Shown: positions 7,533 to 16,965 of the stretch, one piece after another
Layout: the number at the start of each line of letters is the position of its first letter
How positions within the stretch are numbered: position 1 is the first letter of the stretch
Assembly (NCBI RefSeq): GCF_002160325.1
Contig: NZ_NFKJ01000009.1
Span: 1 to 64,000 of the forward strand
DNA: 64,000 nt
Direction: 5' to 3'
Origin: Lachnoclostridium sp. An181
GTDB taxonomy: Bacteria > Bacillota > Clostridia > Lachnospirales > Lachnospiraceae
Notes under the pieces: model-generated
The model's input: the letters and a program-made list of their open reading frames with translations, nothing else
Database searches by the model: none
Told to the model about the DNA's origin: nothing
Position numbers and translations under genes: made by a program

Positions 7533-8459
7533 TCAATCAAACAGTGGTGTGGAAAAATAACGTTCCGCCGTATCCGGAAGAATTGTCACGACAGTCTTGC
7601 CTTTTCCAAGTTTTTTTGCAAGACGAAGGGCTGCAACTGTATTGGTTCCGCTGGAAATCCCGCACAGAAGTCCTTCTTCCTTTGCAAGTCTTTTTGCCAT
7701 TCCAAGCGCTTCCTCATCTGTCACGATCGTAATCTCATCGTAGATTTCTCTGTTCATAATACCTGGAATGATTCCGTCTCCAATGCCCATCTGAACATGG
7801 GTGCCGACCTTTTTTCCCGACAAAATCGCTGCATTTTCCGGCTCCGCCACCCAGATTTCAATATCCGGCCACGCTGCCTTCAACACTTCGCCCACTCCTG
7901 TAATAGTTCCCCCTGTTCCAAATCCGCAGCAAAAACCATCAATCTTTTTTCCTGCCTGCGCAAGTATCTCGGCTCCTGTCCCCATTCTGTGAGCTTGTGC
8001 ATTGGCCACGTTTTCAAATTGCTGCGGAACGAAAACATTCGGGTTTTCCCGTTGCATCTTTAATGCTTCCTTGAGACAGTTTTCAATGCATTCCCCAATA
8101 TTCCCTGCATCGTGTATCAGCTTTACCGTGGCCCCGTACTGCTCCACCAGTTTCTGCCTTTCCTCACTCACGGAATCCGGCATGATGATGATCGTCTTAT
8201 ACCCTTTCACCGCGCCGATGAGTGCAAGCCCAATCCCCTGATTGCCGCTTGTCGGTTCCACGATAATCGTATCTTTATGGATCAATCCTTCCTGTTCTGC
8301 TTTTTCAATCATATTCAAAGCGGTCCTTGTCTTGATAGATCCGCCGATATTGACTGCCTCAAATTTCACAAGGACTTCCGCGTCATTTTCGCCCGTAAGA
8401 TGTGCAAGGCGGATCAATGGCGTATTTCCGACTGCTTCCAGCACATTTTGATATATCAT
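7533..8459 (-). CDS. cysK: Cysteine synthase (O-acetylserine sulfhydrylase)
   Basis: 308 residues from the ATG at 8459 (GAAGGTAAAG upstream; earlier in-frame starts add a non-family extension). It makes cysteine from O-acetylserine and sulfide with PLP in the cytoplasm. Visible marks: the PLP lysine in GGSIKTRTA (K43), the substrate loop TSGNQGIGLAL, the glycine-rich phosphate loop GFGTGGTITG, and the family C terminus AERYFSTPLFD. It stands alone between the purine-operon terminator and the gntR operon; no serine acetyltransferase gene is nearby. Confidence 0.95.
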   Translation of the reverse strand: MIYQNVLEAVGNTPLIRLAHLTGENDAEVLVKFEAVNIGGSIKTRTALNMIEKAEQEGLIHKDTIIVEPTSGNQGIGLALIGAVKGYKTIIIMPDSVSEERQKLVEQYGATVKLIHDAGNIGECIENCLKEALKMQRENPNVFVPQQFENVANAQAHRMGTGAEILAQAGKKIDGFCCGFGTGGTITGVGEVLKAAWPDIEIWVAEPENAAILSGKKVGTHVQMGIGDGIIPGIMNREIYDEITIVTDEEALGMAKRLAKEEGLLCGISSGTNTVAALRLAKKLGKGKTVVTILPDTAERYFSTPLFD

Positions 8460-8536
8460 GTCTTTACCTTCTTTTTTATTAATATATGAAACTCTGATTA
8501 TGATTGTACCACGCCACATTTCAGAATTCCATAGAA

Positions 8537-8580
8537 GAAAGGGTGATGCGAAATTTTTCTTCGCAGCACCCTTTCTTTTT
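8537..8580 (-). terminator. Terminator at the end of the purine operon
   Basis: Imperfect 16-bp arms (GAAAGGGTGATGCGAA at 8537-8552 and TTCGCAGCACCCTTTC at 8560-8575) overlap the end of the purD region. On the minus strand the stem is followed by TTC and T-rich DNA. It probably ends the purEMND transcript. Confidence 0.65.
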
Positions 8581-9851
8581 TACGCTTCATCAATTGCTTT
8601 TCCAATATCGTTTCTCTTATATTTGTTTGCAAATTGTACCCACTCTGTCGCTGCATATGCATTCTTTCTTGCTTCTTTTAAGTCAGCCCCTTTTGCAGTG
8701 ATCCCAAGCACCCTGCCTCCGTTTGTGACAATCTTTCCGTCCTGGAATTTTGTTCCTGCATGAAAACAATAGTACCCATCTTGATCCTTGAATTTTTCCA
8801 ATCCTTCAATCGGGTATCCTTTTTCATACTTCACCGGATATCCGTCGGATGCGAGCACGACACAGACAGCCGCATTGTCCTCAAACTCCAGGTTCACTTC
8901 ATCCAATGTTCCGTCAATGCACGCCTCCACCACGTCAATAATGTCGGTCTTCATTCTCGGAAGTACAACCTGAGCCTCCGGGTCACCGAATCTTGCATTG
9001 TACTCCAGCACTTTCGGTCCATCTTCCGTCAACATCAGGCCAAAGAAAATAATTCCCTTAAATTCTCTTCCCTCTGCTCTCATGGCGTCGACGGTTGGCT
9101 GGAAGATATGCTTTTCACAAAATGCTTCCACTTCTTTTGTATAGAATGGACTTGGAGAAAAAGTTCCCATTCCTCCGGTGTTAAGTCCTTTGTCCCCGTC
9201 TTTCGCTCTCTTGTGGTCCTGAGCAGAAGTCATGGTCTTTACTGTCTTTCCATCCACAAAGGAAAGCACTGACACTTCACGCCCTGTCATAAATTCTTCT
9301 ATAACCATGCAGTTTCCGGCAGTTCCAAACTGTTTATCCATCATAATAGAGCGCACACCGTCTTTTGCCTCTTCCAAAGTATTGCAGATCAATACCCCTT
9401 TTCCAAGTGCCAGTCCGTCTGCTTTGAGCACGATTGGGAATTTTGCCTTTTCCAGATACGCCATCGCAGCATCCGCATCTGTAAAATTTTCGTAGCCTGC
9501 TGTCGGAATATTATATTTTTTCATCAAATCTTTGGAGAATGCCTTGGAGCCTTCTAAGATCGCTGCGTTCTTTCTAGGCCCAAAGATGCGAAGTCCTTCT
9601 CTTTCAAATACATCCACAATGCCGCCCACGAGTGGATCATCCATGCCAACGATCGTTAAGTCAATGTTCTCTTCTTTTGCAAACGCCGCCAGTTTTTCAA
9701 ACTCCATGGCCGCAATATCCACACATGCGGCATACTCTGCAATCCCGGCATTTCCCGGTGCGCAGTAAATTTTATCTACTTTTTCACTTTTTGCAACGCT
9801 CCATGCAATCGCATGTTCTCTTCCGCCGCTTCCTACAATCAATACTTTCAT
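8580..9851 (-). CDS. purD: Phosphoribosylamine-glycine ligase
   Basis: 423 residues from the ATG at 9851 (AAGGAGAG just upstream). It joins phosphoribosylamine and glycine with ATP to give GAR, the second step of purine synthesis. N-terminal MKVLIVGSGGREHAIAW, the ATP-grasp segment FPIVLKADGLALGKGV, and the metal-site region FGDPEAQVVLPR are all present. It is the last gene of the purE-purM-purN-purD run, 10 bases after purN. Confidence 0.97.
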   Translation of the reverse strand: MKVLIVGSGGREHAIAWSVAKSEKVDKIYCAPGNAGIAEYAACVDIAAMEFEKLAAFAKEENIDLTIVGMDDPLVGGIVDVFEREGLRIFGPRKNAAILEGSKAFSKDLMKKYNIPTAGYENFTDADAAMAYLEKAKFPIVLKADGLALGKGVLICNTLEEAKDGVRSIMMDKQFGTAGNCMVIEEFMTGREVSVLSFVDGKTVKTMTSAQDHKRAKDGDKGLNTGGMGTFSPSPFYTKEVEAFCEKHIFQPTVDAMRAEGREFKGIIFFGLMLTEDGPKVLEYNARFGDPEAQVVLPRMKTDIIDVVEACIDGTLDEVNLEFEDNAAVCVVLASDGYPVKYEKGYPIEGLEKFKDQDGYYCFHAGTKFQDGKIVTNGGRVLGITAKGADLKEARKNAYAATEWVQFANKYKRNDIGKAIDEA

Positions 9852-9861
9852 GGCCCTCTCC

Positions 9862-10497
9862 TTATCTTTGTGCCGTATCAATGGCTACCAATCCATCTTT
9901 TACCGATACTTTTCCGTTTGCTATCAAGTCCACTGCTTTTGGAAGGATCTTCCACTCTGCTTCTTCCATCACGCGTTTCTGAAGTGTCTTTGGAGTGTCC
10001 CCCGGCTGTACTTCCACTGCCTTTTGGAGAATGATAGGGCCCGTGTCCGTTCCTTCATCCACAAAGTGTACGGTGGCGCCCACTACCTTTACCCCTCTTT
10101 CAAGAGCAGCTTCGTGGACTTTGAGCCCATAAAATCCTGTTCCGCAAAAAGAAGGGATCAAAGACGGATGGATATTGATAATCTGGTTTCTGTATCTTTG
10201 TATCATTTGTTCTGGAATGACTACTAAGAATCCAGCCAGAACAATAAGGTCTGGCTGCAATTCGTCTATTTTATTCAAAAGTGCATCATTAAAAATTTCT
10301 CTGGAATCATAATCCTTTGGGGAAACGACATATGCCGGAATATTGTTTTGTTTTGCACGCTCCAGGGCAAATGCGTTTTTATTGTTGCTGATGACTCCGA
10401 TGATCTGTGCGTTCGTAATCGTTCCGCATTTCCCGGCATCAATAAGCGCCTGGAGATTTGTCCCTCCGCCGGATACCAAAACGACTACTTTTAGCAT
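9862..10497 (-). CDS. purN: Phosphoribosylglycinamide formyltransferase
   Basis: 211 residues, normal length. It transfers formyl from 10-formyl-THF to GAR. Signature pieces: [13 protein letters not shown] at the N terminus, the active-site stretch [13 protein letters not shown], and the later [13 protein letters not shown] with the catalytic histidine and aspartate. It overlaps the end of purM by 7 bases, which implies translational coupling. Confidence 0.97.
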   Translation of the reverse strand: MLKVVVLVSGGGTNLQALIDAGKCGTITNAQIIGVISNNKNAFALERAKQNNIPAYVVSPKDYDSREIFNDALLNKIDELQPDLIVLAGFLVVIPEQMIQRYRNQIINIHPSLIPSFCGTGFYGLKVHEAALERGVKVVGATVHFVDEGTDTGPIILQKAVEVQPGDTPKTLQKRVMEEAEWKILPKAVDLIANGKVSVKDGLVAIDTAQR

Positions 10498-11516
10498 ACT
10501 GTTACTCCTTTTTCTCCTGCTTCCACATGTCCTACAATGTATCCGTCTTCCCCTGCATCTTTGATCGCTTTCAATGTAGCGTCCACATCGTTTTTGTCAA
10601 CTGCCACGAGCATGCCAAGTCCCATGTTGAATGTATTGTACATCATCTGCTCTTCGATATTGCCGTTTTCTGCAAGCATCTTGAAAATCGGAGGGATCGG
10701 ATAGCTGTCCTTTTTTACAACAGCATGCATTCCGTCGCAGAGCATACGAGGAATGTTCTCATAAAATCCACCGCCTGTGATGTGGCTGCAGGCTTTGATC
10801 TTTACACCGCTCTCTTTGATGGTGCGCAGCGCTTTTACGTAAATCTTGGTAGGTGCAAGCAGTGCCTCCCCAAGTGTTTTTCCAAGGGATTCATGGTATT
10901 CATTCAAAACCTCTGGTTTCATGTCAAAAACTTTTCTCACAAGGGAAAAACCGTTGCTGTGCACGCCGGATGATGCCATACCGATCAAGACATCTCCGTC
11001 TTTTAACTCTTTTCCTGTAATCAGGTCTTTTTCGTCCACAACACCTACAGCAAATCCGGCAAGGTCATATTCTTCTACAGGATAGAATCCCGGCATCTCT
11101 GCTGTCTCTCCGCCGATGAGCGCTGCGCCGGACTGCTTGCAGCCCTCTGCCACGCCGCTTACGATTGTAGCGATCTTTTCCGGTTCATTTTTCCCGCATG
11201 CAATGTAATCCAGGAAAAACAGAGGCTCTCCTCCTGCGCATGCAATGTCGTTGACACACATAGCCACACAGTCAATTCCGACTGTATCATGTCTGTCCAT
11301 GACAAACGCCAGTTTTAATTTTGTTCCCACGCCGTCTGTCCCGGATACCAAGGTTGGTTTTTCCATATTTTTAAATTTTTCCATGGAGAATGCTCCGGAA
11401 AATCCACCGATATTTGTCAGCACTTCCGGTCTCATCGTCTCCTTGATATGTTTCTTCATCAATTCCACTGATTTGTAGCCAGCCTCGATATCTACTCCTG
11501 CGCTTTTATAATCCAT
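10491..11516 (-). CDS. purM: Phosphoribosylformylglycinamidine cyclo-ligase (AIR synthetase)
   Basis: 341 residues from the ATG at 11516, preceded by GGAGGAGAC. It closes the imidazole ring to AIR. Marks: N-terminal [44 protein letters not shown], and [16 protein letters not shown]. It is the second gene of the operon; about 48 bases separate it from purE and it overlaps purN. Confidence 0.97.
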   Translation of the reverse strand: MDYKSAGVDIEAGYKSVELMKKHIKETMRPEVLTNIGGFSGAFSMEKFKNMEKPTLVSGTDGVGTKLKLAFVMDRHDTVGIDCVAMCVNDIACAGGEPLFFLDYIACGKNEPEKIATIVSGVAEGCKQSGAALIGGETAEMPGFYPVEEYDLAGFAVGVVDEKDLITGKELKDGDVLIGMASSGVHSNGFSLVRKVFDMKPEVLNEYHESLGKTLGEALLAPTKIYVKALRTIKESGVKIKACSHITGGGFYENIPRMLCDGMHAVVKKDSYPIPPIFKMLAENGNIEEQMMYNTFNMGLGMLVAVDKNDVDATLKAIKDAGEDGYIVGHVEAGEKGVTVC

Positions 11517-11564
11517 AATGTCTCCTCCATCTGTCCGCATTTTTCTTTCGCGGAAATTGTATTT

Positions 11565-12077
11565 TTACATCTGTTCCATGTATGCCTTGTATCCAAGCTT
11601 GTCGAGCTTTTCGGCTTTTGCCTGCACGGTCTCTTTCATTTCTTTTGTATATGCTTTCAGTCTTTCAAGCAATTGTGAATCAGAAGTTGCAAGAATCCTT
11701 GCAGCAAGGATAGCTGCGTTCATTCCGCCGTCGATCGCAACTGTTGCAACCGGAATTCCAGGCGGCATCTGGACGATGGAGTAAAGAGCATCCTGTCCAT
11801 CCAGGTTTTTTCCTGACATCGGAATTCCAATGACAGGCATCGGGAAGATCGCCGCGCACATGCCCGGAAGATGTGCTGCCATTCCTGCTCCGGCGATGAT
11901 CACCTTAAAGTCTTTCTCTTCCGCAGATTTCGCGTATTCAAAGAATACATCCGGTTCCCTGTGTGCGGAAATAATTGTCATTTCGTATTCAATTCCCAGT
12001 TTGTCCAGCATGTCGGCTGCCTTTGCCATCACCTTCATATCTGAATCGCTGCCCATTACAATTCCTACCTTTGGCAT
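11565..12077 (-). CDS. purE: N5-carboxyaminoimidazole ribonucleotide mutase
   Basis: 170 residues. Class I PurE begins MPKVGIVMGSDSDMKVM and has the conserved SAHREP and GAGMAAHLPGM segments that bind the nucleotide. It normally works with PurK; no purK is in the window. It is the first gene of the local purine operon, whose other members (purC, purF, purH, purL) are not here, so the pathway is split across the genome. Confidence 0.97.
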   Translation of the reverse strand: MPKVGIVMGSDSDMKVMAKAADMLDKLGIEYEMTIISAHREPDVFFEYAKSAEEKDFKVIIAGAGMAAHLPGMCAAIFPMPVIGIPMSGKNLDGQDALYSIVQMPPGIPVATVAIDGGMNAAILAARILATSDSQLLERLKAYTKEMKETVQAKAEKLDKLGYKAYMEQM

Positions 12078-12112
12078 AATGTTCCCTCTTTTCTTTTGAT
12101 TTATTATTTTTC

Positions 12113-12138
12113 TTATAAGTAAAACCCTATTTATAAGT
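12113..12138. promoter_or_regulatory. Direct repeat in the purE leader
   Basis: The octamer TTATAAGT occurs at 12113-12120 and 12131-12138, 18 bases start to start, in the A/T-rich 140-base leader of purE. It may be a regulator site or part of the promoter. No guanine-riboswitch core is visible in this leader. Confidence 0.3.
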
Positions 12139-12147
12139 TATTTTACT

Positions 12148-12178
12148 AATACAAAAGAGCCCTGTCAATAAGGGCCCT
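12148..12178 (-). terminator. Terminator downstream of the aminopeptidase gene
   Basis: On the minus strand AGGGCCC pairs with GGGCTCT (one G-U pair) across a 9-base loop and is followed by TTTGTATT. It lies between the stop at 12220 and the purE leader. Confidence 0.65.
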
Positions 12179-12219
12179 CCTGTTCAATGATTATTAATTC
12201 TAATAATTGCACATCCTCT

Positions 12220-14304
12220 TTACTTATGACCTTTTTCAAATTCATCCAACGGGACATTGAGCTCTAATGTTCCCTCTAGCACAAAACGGCCGTCTTTTAA
12301 GAGCATCTCTCTGCTCCCGTCTCTTTTTACCACCTCAATGGACGCAATCTCCTCATAAGGGATCGTGATATCTGTATGGCACTGAAAATATGCCTTGGAA
12401 ACATCTTCTTTCCTGAGAATAGAGATGGAGTTGTCCTTTGCCACGATTTCTTTTCCGTCCGGATTATACACCCGGTTCTCCTCACTCCAGGAATAGCATG
12501 TATCGCCCACTGCAAAATGCGGTCCCATCTTCTCCGCGATCAGAATGGTCAGTTTATCCTCAATTCCATACTTCTTTGCTGTGACATAAGCAGTTGTGTT
12601 CGTGCCGATCGCAAATTCTCCAAGCGGAAGTGTCTTGTGGTTGTAGAGAATGTTGTCTTCTATATATTTCTTGTTTTCCTCTTCCGAGTCAAAATTTGTA
12701 CAGTTATATTTTGTGATCTTTCCATCCAGGAACTGGAGCTCCAGATTTTTGTACTGCAGCTCGTTCAAATATACTTTGCTCACGAACAAGGTTCCGTTTG
12801 TGCCTTCCAGAACCGGGGAGGTGAATACTTCTCCCACCGGGATATTGACATCTGCCACACAGTTTTCAAAAACCGTCTCCTTTTTGGGATCCTTTGGCTT
12901 ATAAAGCTGCACTTTTAAATCTGTCCGGTTTTCCCCTTTTCCAAGAATGTGTACGTACTCTCCCTGGTCCAGTACATCAATAAGTTTTTGCTGGATCCGC
13001 TCATATTTTTTTGCATCCAGTGTATTGATCTTGATGACCTCCCCGAAGATTTCTTTATAATCCTTCCCTATCTCCGGCACAGGATAAGAAATGATGGTAA
13101 AGCTTCTTTCCTCGCCTTTGATGTAATGGTTGACCATCTGACCTGCCCTTCCATCGTACATGACAGACAATTCCTTTTGCTTTTTATTGTAGCGAAGAGC
13201 ATGCACACAGGATTTCGGCGAAAAAGGATGTTCGCCGAACGTCTCCATCACCGCAGGACCTGCGTATGTCTCTGCAATCTTTTTATTTTGTTCATAGACT
13301 GTTTTCTGAACTTCCAGTTTGCGCTCTATGAACCGTTTATCTAAAAACAACGCTGCATCTTCCTTATGATCATAATCGTACTGCTTGTTAGGCACGCCTC
13401 CCGTATATCCGATTTTATGCGTTCCTTTTTTTGTGAGCACACTCATACCCGGACGCAGTGCCACAGTTTTTAAGCCCATGGCGGCAAAATTCTCCATCGC
13501 GATCTTCACAACTCTCTCAAATCCTATCGGAAAACGAACCTCCACAATTTTCTTTTTTTCCAAAGGTTTATTGCCATTGACAAATCCCATCCGATAGCCT
13601 TCTGTGTAGACATCCGCCATTTTTTTAACTGTCTCTTCATCCAACGACAGTAAATATCGCGCTCCCAGCATTTCGTTTTGAGAAATGTATTCTCCATACT
13701 TGTAAAGATAGCGCAAATCCCCAAGATCGCTCTCCTCCACGATCTTGACGGCAAAGCTATCTGTAATCCCAAGCTGCTCTTTGATTCTGTCAGCAAAAAA
13801 CACATCGCAGTAGTCACTTGCATACCAATAGAGCGTATCCTTGATCTGCTTGATATCCGGAGTCTGTTCTTCTTCAAAAAGATTATATATCTCTATGAAT
13901 AGCTCATTGAGTACTGCAAGATAGGACAGTTTTTCTTCATATACATAGGCGATCGCCCCGCGAAGTTCTGTATACAAAAAGGACAGAACAGCCCCGTACT
14001 CTTCCCCAATCTTTTCCGCTGCATAATCCGGGTTTGCATAGCTGCACTCATAGTTTCCCGGCAGAATGTCCTGGTAGAGAAGTTCATTTTCTCTTTGGCA
14101 TTCTTCCAAAGAAAGCTCCCCGCCCTGTCTTAGCCTTCCGTGGACACTGTCGATCATAAGAAGAAAACGGGCAGTTTTTTGAAAAAAAGCGCGATAAGGC
14201 TCTGCCACTGTCTCCTCATCCAGACATTCTCTGATTCGTCCGATGGAAAGCTCATACCTTTCCAGAACCTCCTCGTTTCCATGCTCATTTACGTACTCTG
14301 TCAT
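12220..14304 (-). CDS. Aminopeptidase, M29-like (leucyl aminopeptidase/aminopeptidase T group)
   Basis: 694 residues, cytoplasmic. The C-terminal half (about 350-650) carries the M29-type segments, including PLGEFAIGTNTTAY and EKMGPHFAVGDTCYSW with the likely metal-binding Glu, His and Asp. The N-terminal half (about 1-280) is helical and acidic and resembles the long clostridial form of the family. It is expected to remove N-terminal residues from peptides. The start has no strong site in view and overlaps nothing; the DUF6142 gene ends 1 base upstream, so the two may be coupled. Confidence 0.8.
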   Translation of the reverse strand: MTEYVNEHGNEEVLERYELSIGRIRECLDEETVAEPYRAFFQKTARFLLMIDSVHGRLRQGGELSLEECQRENELLYQDILPGNYECSYANPDYAAEKIGEEYGAVLSFLYTELRGAIAYVYEEKLSYLAVLNELFIEIYNLFEEEQTPDIKQIKDTLYWYASDYCDVFFADRIKEQLGITDSFAVKIVEESDLGDLRYLYKYGEYISQNEMLGARYLLSLDEETVKKMADVYTEGYRMGFVNGNKPLEKKKIVEVRFPIGFERVVKIAMENFAAMGLKTVALRPGMSVLTKKGTHKIGYTGGVPNKQYDYDHKEDAALFLDKRFIERKLEVQKTVYEQNKKIAETYAGPAVMETFGEHPFSPKSCVHALRYNKKQKELSVMYDGRAGQMVNHYIKGEERSFTIISYPVPEIGKDYKEIFGEVIKINTLDAKKYERIQQKLIDVLDQGEYVHILGKGENRTDLKVQLYKPKDPKKETVFENCVADVNIPVGEVFTSPVLEGTNGTLFVSKVYLNELQYKNLELQFLDGKITKYNCTNFDSEEENKKYIEDNILYNHKTLPLGEFAIGTNTTAYVTAKKYGIEDKLTILIAEKMGPHFAVGDTCYSWSEENRVYNPDGKEIVAKDNSISILRKEDVSKAYFQCHTDITIPYEEIASIEVVKRDGSREMLLKDGRFVLEGTLELNVPLDEFEKGHK

Positions 14305-14305
14305 T

Positions 14306-14683
14306 CTACACCAATCCTCCTACAAACAATGCTGTCAGTCCAACACCCAACAATGTATTACATACAATGCCGATCTTACATGTCAGGTACTTTCTCTCCC
14401 TTTCTTTGAATCCTCTTGCCGCTGTGATCACTCCGTACCAGGAAATGAGCCAACAGATCGCCCCTCCGCCGCCAATAAGCCCTGGTGCATTCCCCCTCAG
14501 CAGATATGCTGCAAGGACGGAAAGTGCAAGCACTATACATACGCACGCAGCCGTAACACAGGAATAGACGCCTTTTTTTGCAGCTTTTAATACCGGTTGG
14601 CCGTGTTTTTTTCTGCCTCGTCGGCTGTGCACTCTTTTTTTCCTTCCTTCCTCAGAGCTTTTATCCGTGTCTTTTTTTCTCAT
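14306..14683 (-). CDS. DUF6142-like small membrane protein
   Basis: 125 residues. A very basic N terminus (about 1-35, many Lys/Arg) is followed by three hydrophobic segments: one at about 38-62, one over GGGGAICWLISWYGVI, and one at the C terminus. I recognise the pattern as the DUF6142 family of Lachnospiraceae; its function is unknown. The start overlaps the end of the VanZ gene by 23 bases and the stop lies next to the aminopeptidase start. Confidence 0.7.
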   Translation of the reverse strand: MRKKDTDKSSEEGRKKRVHSRRGRKKHGQPVLKAAKKGVYSCVTAACVCIVLALSVLAAYLLRGNAPGLIGGGGAICWLISWYGVITAARGFKERERKYLTCKIGIVCNTLLGVGLTALFVGGLV

Positions 14684-15134
14684 CGTAACGTCTCCTCACC
14701 GTATTGCATATCATGAATAAAATAAATCCTGCCACGCCTCCGACAGTGTTTAAAAATAAATCGTCCACATCGAACGAACCTACTTTTGCAAAAAATTGAA
14801 AAATTTCCACACAAAGGCTCACACCAAAGCTGTAAAATAATGTGGAAAAAAAACTTCTGTATTTACTTGCCATCGGAAGGAAAAATCCGAACGGCACAAA
14901 AATCAAAATATTCCCAATCAAATTGGTAAATGTGGCAAAAAAACCGAGCTGTTCCCGGTATGTCCAAAACCGTTTGATTTCTTTAAACAGTTCCAGATTA
15001 TACCGGAAATCTCTCAGTTCTCCTGACCTTCCATACCAGTCCGAAAAAAGCAGAAAATAAATCAAAAACAAAACATACAGGAAAAACAGTAATTTCCCAA
15101 GCATGCGCATGTGTTTTCTTCTATTTGTGTTCAA
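14661..15134 (-). CDS. VanZ-family membrane protein
   Basis: 157 residues if it starts at the TTG at 15134, which has AAAGGGTG upstream. An ATG at 15110 is a reasonable alternative. Four hydrophobic segments are visible. The family marks are the NLIGNILIFVPFGFFLP and EIFQFF...FDVDDLFLNTVGG stretches. VanZ proteins are membrane proteins linked in some species to teicoplanin tolerance, but most chromosomal copies have no proven role. Confidence 0.9.
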   Translation of the reverse strand: MNTNRRKHMRMLGKLLFFLYVLFLIYFLLFSDWYGRSGELRDFRYNLELFKEIKRFWTYREQLGFFATFTNLIGNILIFVPFGFFLPMASKYRSFFSTLFYSFGVSLCVEIFQFFAKVGSFDVDDLFLNTVGGVAGFILFMICNTVRRRYDEKKRHG

Positions 15135-15149
15135 ACCAGCACCCTTTCA

Positions 15150-15302
15150 TTAAAACGTCAATTCTTTCTTGTTCTTCAGCAGTCTTGCTCCGCCGATGAC
15201 TGTCAGGACTCCTGCCACGACACCTGTCACGATCATAACAATACCAAGCGCGATGCTGCCTGCTCCCACGGTTCCCATAGTCTTATATGCTTTTTCTTCC
15301 AT
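15150..15302 (-). CDS. 50-residue membrane protein, unrecognised
   Basis: The ATG at 15302 opens a 50-codon frame ending with TAA at 15150-15152. The product begins MEEKAYKTMGTVGAGSIALG, has a single long glycine/valine-rich hydrophobic stretch at about 11-38, and a basic tail (RLLKNKKELTF). AGAAAGG lies upstream. It fits neatly between pyrE and the VanZ gene in the same direction. I do not recognise a family. Confidence 0.6.
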   Translation of the reverse strand: MEEKAYKTMGTVGAGSIALGIVMIVTGVVAGVLTVIGGARLLKNKKELTF

Positions 15303-15320
15303 AATCAAAACCGACCTTTC

Positions 15321-16001
15321 TTACTTTGCTCCGTATTGTTTATAATATGCGTCAATTGCCGCTTTTAATGTATCGTCAATGACAATTTCTCCTTTGTACG
15401 GTTTATTGTAAAGGCATTCCACCACTTCCTCCATGGTCACTATCGCCGCTGTGTCAAATCCATAAAGCTCTTTCACTTCATCCAAAGCACATTTTTCTCC
15501 GCCTTTTCCTACTTCCATGCGGTTTAGGGATACCATAAGTCCCACGATCTTTACATCTGCTGCACCTTTTACCTTTGGCACTGTCTCTTCCATGGACTTA
15601 CCGGATGTGGTCACATCCTCGATCATGATAACCCTGTCCCCATCCTTTAACTTGCTGCCGAGAAAACTTCCTTTGTCTGCACCGTGATCTTTCTCTTCTT
15701 TCCTGTCTGAGCAGTAACGAACTTCTTTTCCGTACAATTCGCTGTATGCGATTGCTGTCACTACTCCAAGCGGAATCCCCTTATACGCTGGTCCGAACAG
15801 CACGTCAAAATCATCTCCGTATGTGTTGTGAATGGCTTTTGCGTAATACTCCCCCAGTTTTTTTAATTGAGAGCCTGTCACATATCCTCCTGCATTCATA
15901 AAGAACGGAGATTTTCTTCCACTTTTCAAAGTGAACTCCCCAAATTTCAAAACCTTGCTCTCCACCATAAATTCGATAAATTCTTTTTTGTACTGTTCCA
16001 T
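15321..16001 (-). CDS. pyrE: Orotate phosphoribosyltransferase
   Basis: 226 residues. It converts orotate and PRPP to OMP. The PRPP-binding motif appears as VIMIEDVTTSGKS, and the N-terminal LKSGRKSPFFMNAG is typical of the longer clostridial PyrE. It is the last gene of the pyrC-F-K-D-E run, 61 bases after pyrD. Confidence 0.97.
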   Translation of the reverse strand: MEQYKKEFIEFMVESKVLKFGEFTLKSGRKSPFFMNAGGYVTGSQLKKLGEYYAKAIHNTYGDDFDVLFGPAYKGIPLGVVTAIAYSELYGKEVRYCSDRKEEKDHGADKGSFLGSKLKDGDRVIMIEDVTTSGKSMEETVPKVKGAADVKIVGLMVSLNRMEVGKGGEKCALDEVKELYGFDTAAIVTMEEVVECLYNKPYKGEIVIDDTLKAAIDAYYKQYGAK

Positions 16002-16062
16002 TTTTTCATCTCCCTTATTTTTTATTTACGCTGATAGAATAGTCTGCAAAGCGTACTTTCTA

Positions 16063-16965
16063 TTATTTTACAATTCCCACCAGATCAGATATTTGGTCAA
16101 ATCCATATGTTTCCATATACTTTTCGATTCCTTTTACAACTTCTGCGGTGACATGTGGATTTACAAAATTTGCAGTCCCCACAGACACTGCGCTTGCCCC
16201 TGCAAGAAGAAATTCGATGGCATCGTCCGCTGTGGCAATGCCTCCCATTCCAATGATCGGAAGGGAAATCGCATTTGCCACCTGGTATACCATGCGCACG
16301 GCGATCGGTTTGATCGCAGGACCTGACACACCTCCGGTCTTATTTGCCAGGGCAAACGCTTTTTTATGGATGTCGATCTTCATTCCTGTGAGCGTATTGA
16401 TCAAGGATACCGCATCCGCGCCCCCGGCCTCCACGGCCTTTGCCATCTCTGTGATGTCTGTCACATTTGGACTTAATTTCATGATCACCGGCTGTTTTGC
16501 ATAGCGTTTCACTGCTTTTGTGATATCTTCAGCAGCTTTTGGATTCTGACCAAAGGCAATTCCGCCTTCCTTTACATTCGGACAAGAGATGTTGATCTCC
16601 AGCATGTCCACGTCCTCATTTGCCAGTCGTTCCACTACTTCACAGTAATCCTCTGTTGTCCTTCCGCACACATTCACGATGATCTTTGTATCATATTTCC
16701 GAAGAAACGGAATATCTCTTTTGCAGAACACATCAATCCCGGGATTTTGCAGACCTACGGCATTCATCATTCCTCCATAGGTTTCTGCGACTCTCGGGGT
16801 CGGATTTCCCGGCCAAGGTACATTTGCCACGCCTTTTGTGGTCACCGCACCAATTTCATTTAAGTCCACAAACTCGGCGAACTCTGCACCGGATCCAAAA
16901 GTACCTGATGCTGTTGTCACCGGATTCTTCCACTCTACTCCTGCTATCGTTACTCTTGTATCCAT
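16063..16965 (-). CDS. pyrD: Dihydroorotate dehydrogenase B, catalytic subunit
   Basis: 300 residues, class 1B. It oxidises dihydroorotate to orotate with FMN and passes electrons through PyrK to NAD. Marks: NPVTTASGTFG at the N terminus, the active-site region EINISCPNVKEGG with the catalytic cysteine, and C-terminal GMGGIATADDAIEFLLAGA. Its start shares a base with the pyrK stop region, so the two subunits are translationally coupled. Confidence 0.97.
   Translation of the reverse strand: MDTRVTIAGVEWKNPVTTASGTFGSGAEFAEFVDLNEIGAVTTKGVANVPWPGNPTPRVAETYGGMMNAVGLQNPGIDVFCKRDIPFLRKYDTKIIVNVCGRTTEDYCEVVERLANEDVDMLEINISCPNVKEGGIAFGQNPKAAEDITKAVKRYAKQPVIMKLSPNVTDITEMAKAVEAGGADAVSLINTLTGMKIDIHKKAFALANKTGGVSGPAIKPIAVRMVYQVANAISLPIIGMGGIATADDAIEFLLAGASAVSVGTANFVNPHVTAEVVKGIEKYMETYGFDQISDLVGIVK

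Noticed and set aside
12078-12219. Guanine riboswitch in the purE leader
   Set aside because: The conserved core loops of the purine riboswitch are not visible.
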